Part shown: piece after piece, positions 1 to 11,240 of the stretch
How the letters are laid out: each line of letters begins with the position of its first letter
How positions within the stretch are numbered: the stretch's first letter is position 1
Assembly (NCBI RefSeq): GCF_964204645.1
Contig: NC_134031.1
Location: 8,658,501 to 8,722,500 of the forward strand
Source: Tubulanus polymorphus
Lineage: Eukaryota > Nemertea > Palaeonemertea > Tubulaniformes > Tubulanidae
Length of the DNA: 64,000 nucleotides
Reading direction: 5' to 3'
Program-made: the position numbers and the translations under genes
Notes under the pieces: model-generated
Database searches by the model: none
Seen by the model: the letters and a program-made list of their open reading frames with translations, nothing else
Told to the model about the DNA's origin: nothing

Positions 1-297
1 AAGATCAAGGTAATTGTTCAAAGCGTCTTCAAAATTTCCCTCAAAAAGTTCAAAAACGTGTAAAAAGCGCTGATTTTGGCGAACAACAATGGCTGCCAGT
101 CCGCCATCTTGATTCTGACAGGGCCAGTTTTTGGGCTGAAGATGTGTCTAGGGTAGATACATGTGTAACCCAAATATCAAGACATTAACTTGAAGCGTCC
201 TCAAAACTTCCCAAAATAACTTGATTCCGTCTACGGACAGACGACGGACGAAAAGTGAACGCAATAGCCCGCTGGGACTAAAGTCCCAAGTGGGCTA
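1..297 (+). repeat. Composite repeat family 1, 3' end with terminal hairpin
   Basis: The end of a long dispersed repeat. Diagnostic blocks are GCGTCTTCAAAATTTCCCTC, GATGTGTCTAGGGTAGATAC, a GACGGACGACGGACG run and a terminal hairpin GCCCGCTGGGACT / AGTCCCAAGTGGGC (267-295) followed by TAAAA. The same end occurs at 9.6, 44.4 and 56.25 kb. Confidence 0.8.
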
Positions 298-1185
298 AAA
301 ATATTCAAATAAAATTCATATGATATCACATATCAGAGGCTGCCTGAATATTGAGTCTTGGAAACGAAACCTCCTCCAATGTATGGCCGCGGAAGCTAAA
401 ACCGGGGCGTAGTATTAGATCGTTTTAAATCCTGGAATTTACCACTTCAATATTCAGACCTCGACCTATACCTATAGTTTGCTGCTTAGTATTTTCAGGT
501 CACAAGAAATTACAATTTATTACAAATCAAACAGAAAACACAGCGCTCATCTTCTGCTACGACGATTATTCAGCCTGTTATCATACCAAACGTGCACGCG
601 CCATGCAGCGTTACAGCATCACCATATAGTAGTCTGTGTGAGCGTGTGTTTGTGTGTGCAACAGTCTAATGTTAGCGCTCCCACGCACGTGGAAGCCTGG
701 ACTTTCGCTTCACTTCAATCTCAATCAACACAATCACCGGGTATTAAAATGAAACAATACCTATGGCGATATGTGAAATAATTATATTCTCACCAGCAAT
801 GTGCATTTAAAATTCGCACATATACGACACCTAGTCCAATGAAACGTTCGCCATTAATGGCTTTCCCATAATTATTTCAGTAGCGCCGGAATTCCCCGTT
901 AAACCCAAAACAGCCAATCACATTTGCTCGTAGAGACGATGCCCCCCAATCGAGGTCATTGCAATTTTATACGCAAGAGCTAAGAATTTTCCCGCCAAAA
1001 ACAGTTTTTCGTAAACAAAGTTGACCATGTCATCGACGGAGGTTCGTCATGTCTTCAATCGCATCGATTATACATCGTTTAACCCGAGAACCAATGAAAA
1101 AAATCCTCAAAAACGTACTGCGATTTTACATGAATTGGCTCAATGCCAACCTCATACTGCTGACAAAGGCAAACCAATCATTTAG
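297..1185 (+). repeat. Duplicated segment A with an exon-like ORF relic
   Basis: It aligns with 23050-23935 from TATTCAAATAAAATTCATAT to GACAAAGGCAAACCAA. At its end an ORF begins ATGTCATCGACGGAGGTTCG and encodes MSSTEVRHVFNRIDYT before a frameshift. Segment B keeps this ORF open. Confidence 0.7.
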
Positions 1186-1380
1186 TAATCAATTATTCAA
1201 TTTCAATCACATATCATTATGAACTGACCCAACTCTAATGATTTCATTATTAGTGTTTAACTTTTACAAATATTGTTGACAATATTATAATTGATTTGAT
1301 GTACGTTTAAATGTTTACGCCAAGTAACCAAATAAAATTGAATCTCATATAGAGTTTTCAATGTTCTTGGAATACATAAG

Positions 1381-2025
1381 GCGCGTTCACACGACGAAAT
1401 TTAGACCGGTCTAAATTTAGTCTAAAGAGCAAACCAGGTCCGGACCAAATTTTGGACCGGTCTAAATATGCGTGTGTGGACAGAAACTGGTACCAGGTCC
1501 GGTCTAAATCATAATTCTGAATCTCTGCGGTATAGATGTCGTGACCTCTGCGGCAGAGTGTGAGTCCAGTTTATTAAGTTTTAAATGCTTTTATTACCGT
1601 TTATATAATTATTCTTAAGAACTGTTTTACCTCCCTATACTATGGAAATGTTTGGAGCGTAATTCGTATTCGTATATCGCAATCATCATCCGTTTTACTG
1701 CCGTGCTTTGAACCATGTTTAAACGACACTTAGAGTTTCAGCGTGATAGAATAAAATTGAATTCGCAAAAATGTCTTAACCTGACAAGAGGATCGAATTG
1801 GTCAAATGTCTTGCTATACTTCGAATCTGGAAGCAAGACTTTATCCAGGTGCAATTGATTATTTAGCAGATGGCGACATCTTGTGGGCCCGGTGACAAGC
1901 GATTTTATTACCGCGTTTCAAAACGCTGTGTGAACGCTCACCAAAATTTGGTCCGGTCTAAATTTGGACCACACCAGGTACGGACCCATTTAGACCGGTC
2001 TAACTAGTTGTCGTGTGAACGCTGT
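1381..2025. mobile_element. Inverted-repeat element with GACCGGTC palindromes
   Basis: The left end GCGCGTTCACACGACGAAAT matches the right end read in reverse (GCGTTCACACGACAACTAG). Both ends carry several copies of TTAGACCGGTCTAA (1400, 1460, about 1945 and 1990), themselves palindromes. No ORF. I could not find a clean target duplication, so class is unknown. Confidence 0.6.
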
Positions 2026-2539
2026 TGTACTGCGAAAATGTTGTTTTGTGATAAATCCAACTTCAAAACTATAGACTTCATTAAGATAGAAGCAAATTAC
2101 TCTTAGTGACGTCACTATTGTGTATAGGCCTACAATGATTCTGTGGTCCCTCACTACGCATAACTAGCTTTGCATTCTGCATCACGTAAATACTACCGTA
2201 TGGCCCAGTGTCATTTCTAACAAACACTTTTTTATATTTCAGTAAACATCCAAGATTTAGTATAGTATATTATAGTTTATTTTGCATAATAGATTGATAC
2301 AAAGATATGTTATTATACAATATGATATGGAACAGTATGTTTATATAATAACAATCAATCATTGTAGCAATAGATTATGCAAGGAACAAGGAAAAGCCAA
2401 AGTTGGCTTAAACTAGTCCTAATCCCTCGTCCATTCACTCCCACATGCACACCCTCATTCACTCTCACATGCACAAGTTACCAAACATTAGGATACATAC
2501 ATACATTCAAAATGGAAAAAAAAGCGAGTAGCACGCAAA

Positions 2540-3065
2540 GGGTATCAATCAATAGTTAGAACTAAGGAAATGATGAAGTCTATTTTTAAAAGCTGATGGA
2601 GATTGAGGGCATTTGAGGCTTGTGCTTAAACTGTTCCAGAATTTGGCCCCTTGGATTTTGACAGACTTGTATTTGTAATTGGATTTAGCAAATGCTTTAT
2701 ATATTTGTATAGGTCCCGCAGCCTGTGAGTCGGCCTACATCTATAAATGTTGTTTCTGAAGTTAAAGAAATGATTTAAAACTTCAGGTAGGAGATGGCTA
2801 ACCTGTTGGAAGACAAAATAACCAATTTGGAATTTGTGGATATCTTCCAGTTTTAGAATATGTAGTTTAAGAAATATTGGAGAGGTGTGTTCAAGCCAAT
2901 AGTATTGAGTAATGGTTCTAAGGGCCCTTTTTGTAGTATAAATAAAGGTTGTAAATATGATGTACAGGCGTTACCCCAAACAAGATTTGCATATTCCAAA
3001 TGCGAGTGGACAAAACAATGATAGAGATTTTTACATAAATAGACAGTAAAAGAAAACATTATCAT
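2540..3065 (-). pseudogene. LINE (non-LTR) reverse transcriptase 3' fragment
   Basis: Minus-strand reading from 3065 gives LYHCFVHSHLEYANLVWGN, the conserved segment near the C-terminal end of Jockey/CR1-type RTs. Downstream, in shifted frames, there are ILQK, the HTSPIF / ILKLEDI region and the closing KGPxxW-like sequence near 2650. At least two frameshifts. A 5'-truncated, dead copy. Confidence 0.75.
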
Positions 3066-4480
3066 TACCAGCCATGAAGATAAAAACTCTGCTAAGTCTT
3101 AGGATAAAAAGAATGAATATTTCCATTCGTTTCAATTCATCTTTAGCTTAGTAAATCAAAATTTATAAATGCTTGCCGAGCTTTATGATATAATTCAATT
3201 ATATAGATTCATAAAAGATCATCAAACTATTTTTAGGCACGTAGGCCTGCCAATCACCTGCAGAAAAGTGCTTCAAACAATGTGCCGACAATCGCCGTCT
3301 AACCAAAGGCTATAAAAATGCCCACACTTAAACTAGTTGATTTGACCCCAAAATGCTGGGAAAAAGCATCTGAGCACCTACAACTATAAATATTTCTGGA
3401 CCCCGTTCCAATTGAGGGCTCGTGCCTTTTGCGCTCATTTTCTGAGGACCGCCATGGTTTATTTTCAACTCAAGCAAGGACACTGCATTGTTAAAATATA
3501 ATCAATACTTAATTTAGGTGGATCATGATAAATGGATAAATATATGACCCAGGAACCAGTTTTTTCGTTTGATTCTAACCTCAATGACGATTTATTTGCT
3601 TGCTAAGAGGAATAATAAATCCTGTACGAAAGCACACTGTCAACATTAGTACCTGTTATTTCTATTGCTTATGAATAATTGATGACTAGTGATACCTGCA
3701 CTCTAATACATCATATCTCATTGTGGGAAATGATATCTGATCGAACATAACTTTTTCTGAGTAGATTTTCCTTAACATCTACTGTTTAATAGATTACTAC
3801 ATAGGTGTAGGGTTCTACTTCCATGGATGAAATCATATCAACAGTGCGATTTGCAGATCGATGTGCTTTGCACTATTTTTTAGAGCAACTCTGATAACAT
3901 ATATCCAGAAATCAAATTAGTTCATGTGATCATCTGAGGTTATCAATGAATTCCATGACAAATATATCTGTCAAAATATCCAAAATAGCATACATACCTC
4001 TTGTGGGGGTACGTCAAATGATACAGTTCTCAAATCAACCTTTCTATAACTTTCAATGCACGGTAATACAAAGAATATACCTACAAATAGTCAAGTAAAA
4101 TGAAAATGAAATTATATTTGAAGAATTAATAAAAAGCACATTACATTCAAGTGTAACCTCAAATTCTATTCATTGATAAGACACTGTAGATTATCAAATA
4201 GAGTTGATAAAGCAAGGGGGTTAACATATTTCCAAGCATGTGTGTCAACCTATGATAGTATATAATTTTGGCTGAACTTTTAGTAGAAAATTTTGAGTTC
4301 ATTCATATAAGTTATCATATGAAGGTCTACTAGTAGTAAAGATCAAGATGTAAACATCAAAGTAGTATGTTAACTATCATCATAAAGACATAAATGTCAC
4401 CCGATCAAAATCGTACAAATCCTGAATACTACGATAAAAGAAGCATTTTATGATAAAGTCTGAATGACTCAATTATTCCA
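3066..4480. other. No gene seen; AT-rich intronic DNA
   Basis: No ORF with protein character, no inverted termini and no tRNA-like sequence. It probably lies in intron 3 of the stomatin-like gene. Confidence 0.5.
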
Positions 4481-4484
4481 ATGA

Positions 4485-4865
4485 TGATGGACCCTTAGAG
4501 GATCCATATACATGTACATATGACGGGTATTGATCAAAGCATCTTCCAAGATATTTCAGATATTTCCAATGTATCTAATGGAAATTTTGAAATAAGGGAC
4601 ACTTCAAAAATTAGGGCAATTCTAAGGGAATTGGAAGGGGACTTTCCGAAAAAGGGGATCCTCGAACCCCCATTGGCACATGCATGGACTATAAGTTAAG
4701 AACTGCTGATATTTTCATAAAAAACGTTTTTCCATCAATGAATGAGGACTGATGACATTTAAGATGGCTGCCGATTGCATCACGCTTGACTGATCAAAGA
4801 ATTGACAATAGACTGACAAAAAAACTCGAGAATTTCAACGAAAAACTAGATGAGTTGGTACACCT
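4485..4865 (+). repeat. Strongly decayed piece of composite repeat family 1
   Basis: TATTGATCAAAGCATCTTCC (4529) and GAATGAGGACTGATGACATT (4739) correspond to two blocks of the family, in swapped order and with many changes. Confidence 0.45.
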
Positions 4866-4871
4866 TTTACG

Positions 4872-5775
4872 TATGGAACGCGATAAATGAAAAAAATATT
4901 TGCGCTGCACCGACGTAATGTTTTTTGCAATGTAATCGTGTCCCGACATAAGATTAAGAATTCGCTACGATATATATTTTTACAGTGACATATCTTAATT
5001 TGACGACGTAATACACATGCATTTGTGACGACGTAAGTTCTTGCAACGACGTAAGTTTTGCGATGAGGTAGCCCACATATCGACGTAGTTATGAATTTTC
5101 AAAGACGTAAGTTATTGCGACGACATGAATTATTTCCGAAAATCACCACCAGTTCATTCAATTGGGCACTGGCTACTGTGGCAATCGAGGATTCCATTTA
5201 TGGCATGCAAGGATCTGCCAGGTTCGCTAGTGGTTACTCTGTTACTTTGCTTCAATTTCTTCCACATTTCAATTGAATCTCGAATCATTTTTCTCATCAG
5301 CAAATCTTTTTTCAGTAAAACTATACCTCTCATCGGCTAATCTTTTTTCAATAAAACTATACCATACATTTATCAGGGACGCCAATCTTACGTATATTTG
5401 ATGATTGTTTGACAAATTTCCATCTGGGAGCCAAAAAATCCAATTCAAAGTTCATTTAATGAACTAATTTTCACTATAACTGAGTGCATTGTTGCGCCAT
5501 CTGTTGTGTGCCCATACCCCATTGCAATTCAATTAAATACAATTGAAGAAAATTGAATGAAAATCTGCAATGCAACCTGGGTGTGATCTTCGAAAATAAC
5601 TTGTGTTGTCGCAAAAGCTTACGTCGTCACAAATGCATTTGTATTATGTCGTCACTTTGCTGTAAAAATATGTCGTCGGAAATTCTTAATCTTATGTTGG
5701 GACGCGATAACGTTGCAAAAAACATAGGCCTATGTCGGTGCAGTGCTCATATTTCTTTCATTTATCGCGTTCCAT
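4872..5775. mobile_element. Inverted-repeat element with tandem ACGACGTAAG motifs
   Basis: TATGGAACGCGATAAATG at the left pairs with CATTTATCGCGTTCCATA at the right. The arms remain alignable for about 200 bp (for example GACATAAGATTAAGAATT against AATTCTTAATCTTATGTTG). The left arm holds several copies of ACGACGTAAGTT(C)TTGC between 5030 and 5120. The ORFs at 5091-5340 and 5553-5780 lie within these arms and look non-coding. No clear TSD seen. Confidence 0.6.
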
Positions 5776-6080
5776 ATTGATGCCCCCGCTTACAAGCTAT
5801 GTCTATACTGGATCAATTCCTCAGCTAACAATCTGTAACACTGTCTACACCAATTGAGAACACTGAGGTATTGTAGCTAGGTAGATATTTTTTGGTTATG
5901 AACCTCATACTATGTCAAACCTGTTTACCAAGCTTTAGATATTTATTATTCATCAAACCTGTGTACCAAGTTTTAGATATTTATCTATTGTTTTTAGAAT
6001 GTACCTTGGACCATTTCCTACCTGTGTACTAAGTTTGAAAAAAATTTCTCGAGAAATGAAGGCTGTTTTTTTACCGTTAA

Positions 6081-6371
6081 CCCTTTCAGTGCTGACTAAT
6101 CAATACCCTATAATAGTGCTGGAGATAATTTGAAAATTTTGAAAAATTGCACCCTAGTGCGTTGAATAACGGGAATACCACTATAGTGCGTCTACACCGC
6201 CGTGCAGTGTATTGTTAGTTACTAATATTTCACTATGTTTGACAGGTGCTACTAAATTTCAATAGGGATAAAAACTAATTACTAATTACATCAATACACC
6301 GCAGTGTGGTGTACTATCAAAATCCATCACCGATTCATACACTGCACTGCGGTGTAGACGCACTGAAAGGG
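6081..6371. mobile_element. piggyBac-type MITE, TTAA target
   Basis: A 291-bp element with ends CCCTTTCAGTGC and GCACTGAAAGGG (one base of slack at the right), flanked by TTAA at 6077-6080 and 6372-6375. That is the target and terminus form of piggyBac elements. Inner inverted repeats around GCAGTG are present. A diverged second copy lies at about 25434-25716. No coding capacity. Confidence 0.85.
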
Positions 6372-7040
6372 TTAAACAGACATTTTTCCCCAGCCAAAAG
6401 TGGTCTCATTTTCCCCAGCCAAAAGTGGTCTTATTTTCCCCAGATCCTCTTAGGAATTGCGAAAAAATTGACTATTCGTTCTCCAAAGACTTTAAAGTAT
6501 TCCTATTCTAGTTTATTTCATTGTTATGATCTGTTTTAATAATAAAATGCATGGTTGATGCTGTAGTGTAGTAGTAACAGCGCATAAGCCATACCTACCT
6601 TCCCTACAAAGCATAGAGTAATCGCCCAGACAATAGGTCAATGACATTCCTACCCACCAGGGTAGTGTTTAGTGTTACCATCTCGGAAACCTTGGAAGGC
6701 TCTATCGTGCTAACGTTTTCCAATGCAGCCCCCTGGTGGCAACAATTTATACTACAGCGACCTAATTTCATGTTCAACAAAATTTGCCAGCACTTCTCTG
6801 CACTACGTCTGCATAAAATCTTATGATCCTAGGTGAAATGCTTCCAGTAGTTATAGATGTTTATAAGTATGCGGCAGCGGCAGACAGACACGTCAAAATC
6901 TATATGCCCCGACCGATTAACATCGAGCTTGGCGTAATGACAAACCATTAGGAAAATACAGGCCTCATAAACGAGGTCACAGTATGGGGCATTTGTGTCC
7001 AATTCTTCTTTGGCTGAAGGGGGATACAAACATATATAAA

Positions 7041-7235
7041 AGATCAAGATAATTGATTGAAGCGTCTTCAACATTTCCCTTGAAAAATGCACAAAAAGTG
7101 CTGATTTCCGCGAACAACAATGGACACCAGTCAGTGATCTTGATTCTAACCAGGCCAGTTTTTGGGCTGTAGATGTGTCTAGGCTAGATACATGTACATA
7201 TAAACCAAATATCAAGACAATCCATTGATTCCCGA
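7041..7235 (+). repeat. Composite repeat family 1, fragment
   Basis: It aligns with 1-200 (GAAGCGTCTTCAACATTTCC, GCCAGTTTTTGGGCTG, GATACATGT) but stops before the hairpin, 36 bp from the stomatin exon at 7271. Confidence 0.75.
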
Positions 7236-7270
7236 AATTCAGTTGGACATATGTCGATGGTAAGACTTAC

Positions 7271-7343
7271 CAGGTCCTTTAGCGCCTCCATGTAATAAGC
7301 GACCAAGTCTGAATATAACAGCTCTCTCATACTCCTGAACCAC
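7271..7343 (-). CDS. Stomatin-like gene, exon opening the SPFH/PHB domain
   Basis: Third coding exon, 73 bp, with acceptor GTGAGTAG and donor GTAAGTC. It encodes 24 residues plus one base, VVQEYERAVIFRLGR followed by LLHGGAKGP and the start of a Gly codon. This is the near-invariant start of the SPFH/prohibitin domain in stomatins from worms to vertebrates. Phase 0 at the start matches the end of the 20.3-kb exon, so CLK runs straight into VVQEYERA. The exon is too short to stand out as an ORF and was found by scanning the minus strand. No later stomatin exon (ILTKDSVTV-type region) is visible between 1 and 7270, so the gene continues beyond the left edge after an intron of more than 7 kb. 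Confidence 0.93.
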
Positions 7344-7822
7344 CTACTCACAAACAGAAACAAAGTATTTCTACATTAATTTTATATTCAAGACAATTCA
7401 GAAATGCTGGACATTCTCATAATTCTAAATTTCAACACCCCAGGGTGAACATAAACAGAAACCAATGACCTTGAAACTTGCCACAATCATTAAGCATGTC
7501 ATGACCTACAACTTTGCAATTGAATGTGATTAATGCATAGACTGCTATATACGGGTAAATGGAAATACTGCAATTTCACCATCCAACGCCCCCTGATGAA
7601 ATGATGCTGAAGCCAATGACCTTGAAAATCACCTCAATCATAATAACTAGGAATAGAATCGCTTGCATGTGTGCGCAATCCGTCAGATAATAATGGCCGA
7701 GTTCATAAAGTTGCCCAGCTGGCTGTCAAAATTATCGACAGATATGGGTCTATTTTTTCCCTTGGATGGTAGTAGAGGTGATTTTGATCGACAAATTCAA
7801 ATTAACTTTTAAAGATTTATTG

Positions 7823-8956
7823 CGGTGTTGTCATATCGCGGAAAGACGGAATCGCGGAATTTTCCAAAAACGCGGAATTTCTTCATTTTAACTATAAATA
7901 GTAAACGGGTTTTCCCACGGGGATACCCACTGTCGGACAGGGCATCGGACCCAGGTTTTCAACCACGGGAATTAGTATTTGATAATTTATTATATCGCCA
8001 GTCAACAACTTAACGATACTGTTCCAAATAATGTAGAACCTAGGCAATACGTGCTTTGCGAATTCAGTGATACAGAGTATCGCTGCATTAACTGAAGGAA
8101 TACAAATCGATGGTACGTAAACGTAGGATTTTTGATGACACCATGGGTCATTCTCCAGGACTCAGTTCCGAGTTAAGATTTGACTCTGGTCTCTGGATTT
8201 AAAACATTGGAAATGAATTGATTCTCAGTAACTCAGAGTTAACTCACAACTGTGGAACTGGATCGATGTCAGACGAAAATAAATAGACATTATGTACATT
8301 TCATTCTGGCTTAGGATTGTTCATGCGTGTTGTGTGTCTACATTGTTGTTATAAGCGAATGTGGTTTATCTTTTAGAATTAAATGATATGAAAGATTATA
8401 AAATGGTTTCGTTTTTTTTAATGTTTTCTTTGTGACTGCTATAACATATATGTTCCTATGCTGATTATTTGGATCAAAAGAATCTCATTGGTACCGGTAC
8501 TGGACGAATTTGACGAAGGAATTTGAACCGATTCTTGTTTGGTCGTAGGATTTCATGTTTGCAACCATCTACAACTACGGTCCGACACCGCGAACGTGCT
8601 CAATATTTATCTGATAATATTCGTTTCTGAAGTTCTCAAAAAGTCGATGAACTTCGATAACCGAAGTTTGCCCAGTAGAAATAGACATTAGGTGCCTGGT
8701 CTCTTTCACCCCACTTGATTCTGACTTCTTCTACAGGTGGCAGCCAGTCAACGGTATCGTAATATAATAATTCCATATAAAATTGCCTGCAAATAATGGG
8801 ACTCGAACCTAACTCGTTGCATCGATCGGTCCGGTGCCTTGTCCGACAGTGGGTATCCCCGTGGGAAAACCCGTTTTCTATTTAAAGTAAAAATGAAGAA
8901 ATTCCGCGTTTTTGGAAAATTCCGCGATTCCGTCTTTCCGCGATATGACAACACCG
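7823..8956. mobile_element. MULE-like foldback element with ~140-bp TIRs and 9-bp TSD
   Basis: The 1134-bp element starts CGGTGTTGTCATATCGCGGA and ends with its reverse complement. The inverted arms match over about 140 bp, to the conserved ACCCACTGTCGGACA. GATTTATTG flanks both ends exactly (7814-7822 and 8957-8965). A 9-bp duplication plus long TIRs is the signature of Mutator-like elements. No transposase is encoded; the arms contain ORFs that mirror each other and are not genes. The inner end of the right arm carries a GGTTCGAGTCC B-box-like motif on the minus strand (about 8801-8813), so part of the arm may derive from a SINE. Confidence 0.85.
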
Positions 8957-9236
8957 GATTTATTGTATCCTAAATTCATATCCAACGACTGATTGCCTCC
9001 CGGAGCCGTTAAGATTATCATGCTGGAGTGACATATAAGCAGTACTATTACAGCCAGAGTAAGGATACAATATAATACAATATTGGTAATGTATATAGTG
9101 CTATACCAATGGGGATTAACTTATTGTCAAGTCAGGATTTTTGTGTTTTTTTTGGTCACTTGAGTTGAGTTTTCCGCATACCCACCTACGTTTAAAATTT
9201 CCACAGGATAAGAAACAAGGTATCAATTACTTGTGG

Positions 9237-9602
9237 CCTAATGTGGAATAACTTTTTCCCACCTACGAATGAGTACTGATGACACCACGATAGCTGCCAA
9301 TTGCGTCATAATTGGCTAATACAAAAATAAAATCAGGTATAAAACATCCCTTTCCAAAGAATACCCAGCACAAATTGCAATGAGAAATGGCAAACCAGTA
9401 GGAAGCTACAGGACTCAAGCGATAATCGATATTTTTGGTCAGTAAAAAGGTTACAGGACAGCCATCATGAGTACGATCGACCCAATTTTTTTTTCTTCAA
9501 AACTTCCCAAAATAACTGGATTCCGTCTGCCGACGGATGGACGAAAAGTGGACAAATTAGCCCATTGGGAATAAAGTGCCAAGTGGTGCAAAAAAGCGTC
9601 AT
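9237..9602 (+). repeat. Composite repeat family 1, internally deleted copy
   Basis: It has the middle block (CCACCTACGAATGAGTACTG, TTGCGTCATAATTGGCT) and the 3' end (AACTTCCCAAAATAACTGGA, degenerate hairpin) joined by a deletion near 9490. Confidence 0.75.
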
Positions 9603-9855
9603 GATCTACAATTTCATTGATTAAAAAATTCGCATTGGACCGAAAACAAAGCAATCATACTATAATTGGCTTAGATGTTGAAATATATTTCAAGGAACTC
9701 CTCTATCATTGTAGCATTTTAGGTTATCATATTCACACCGCTAATGTGTGTATATTTGCATCCAAGAATGATTTTGTGTTAATAAATAGCATATGCCAAA
9801 AAGTAAACTTTTATTCACTGCCCTGGCACTATCATAGTTCCAGATTTTATTGAAT

Positions 9856-9992
9856 GACATGTCCTCAATCGCATCAATTATGCATCCTTTAGGCTGAGAA
9901 CCAATGAAACAAATGCTCACACAAAAAATGTACCACGATTTTACATTATCGGTTCAATGCCAATTTCACTATCACTAACAAAGGTAAACCAA
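9856..9992 (+). repeat. Fragment of the duplicated segment (third copy)
   Basis: TCCTCAATCGCATCAATTAT to ACAAAGGTAAACCAAAAC matches the exon-like part of segments A and B, with mutations and no upstream part. Confidence 0.6.
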
Positions 9993-10877
9993 AACTAATA
10001 AACAAGAGCCCCAAGGGGCACTATGGCCAGCCTGTCAGCCTTCCATAAAATAACAAATGATGCATTCTGTGGGTTATATTTGTCAAAATACACTCCCAGC
10101 TCAAGAGTCAATACCTATAATTTACACAGTACAATCGTGTTTTCATAAGTAACACAGACGGGGAACTGGCAAGAACAAATACATCAGATCAATCTTTCCC
10201 CTTGGTCTTATTGATTTGAATGCAGAATAGAATTGAATTGGATTTTCTGAAATTTGCTCAACAAAACAAATTTGATTTGGATTTGATGTTTCATTTGTTT
10301 AATAAAGTAAAATTGAATTGGATTTTATATTTTTTGCGGAATAAAATTTGATTGAATTTGCAGTTTGAGCACATGGCTAATTAGCATATCATGGTAATCC
10401 ACCCGAAAAAACGCTATTTTTCGCATACTTTGCATAATTGTCAATGATATTTTCTGTAGTGCAAATAAAAATATTCCTCCCAAAAACCAAATCAACTAAA
10501 AATTTCACAGAAATCAAGTCTTGAAATACAAATTTAAATCTTAAAATAAAACCCGGAAGTAAAACAGTAGATGATACCGCAGGTTCACGTGAACACCTGA
10601 TGATTTCAGCGGCTAAGCCAATCATAGAGGAGTGTGCTTTCTGTTTGGCTCTTTAAAACTGATATTTTTGTATTCAGATTTTCACGAAAAAGCTCATATA
10701 AATTTTAACAAGGCCCTTTTTCAAAATTTGGCTCACTACGATTTGCAGAATGGATAATGCTTTAATGAATGATATGCATGAATATACGCTCAGTTGTACA
10801 GTCACAGTAGGGCCTTTGCTTTGGAATCCATGCCATTTAAGGGAGCATCTCAAAATTTCAATAGTTGCATATGTAAG

Positions 10878-11240
10878 ATTTTACAAGCGCCACCCGTACA
10901 GCACCCCCCAGAGATTAAATTTGGAAAACCACTCAATAAGTTTTTAGCCCTTGGCCCATAGTATCGACATACCAAGTTTCGTCAACATCAGACTATAATT
11001 GTAGGAAGAACAACGATTTAAAGATTTTACAAGTGTGACCTGTACAGCGCCCCCTAAAGTTCAAATTGGGAAAACGGCTCTATTACTTTTTAGCCCTTGG
11101 CTTGTAGTATCTACGTACTAAGTTTCGTCAACATCGGCCAATAATTGTAGGACAAGTAGCAATTTAAAGATTTTACAAGCGCCACCCGTACAGGCCCCCC
11201 TAGAGATCATATTGGGAAAACGGCTCAATGACTTATTAGC
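10878..11240 (+). repeat. Tandem repeat, about 145-bp unit, 2.5 copies
   Basis: Units begin ATTTTACAAGCGCCACCCG at 10878, 11026 (diverged) and 11169, each followed by TTTAGCCCTTGG and AAGTTTCGTCAACATC. It belongs to a longer dispersed repeat that begins near 10002 (AACAAGAGCCCCAAGGGGCA) and resumes at 11670-11755 after an inserted segment. Confidence 0.7.

Noticed and set aside
479-781. 100-codon ORF
   Set aside because: Lies in the upstream part of a duplicated non-coding segment; the matching copy at 23.2 kb breaks the frame.
6829-7215. 128-codon minus-strand ORF
   Set aside because: Runs through composite repeat family 1 DNA; no protein character and not conserved in other copies.
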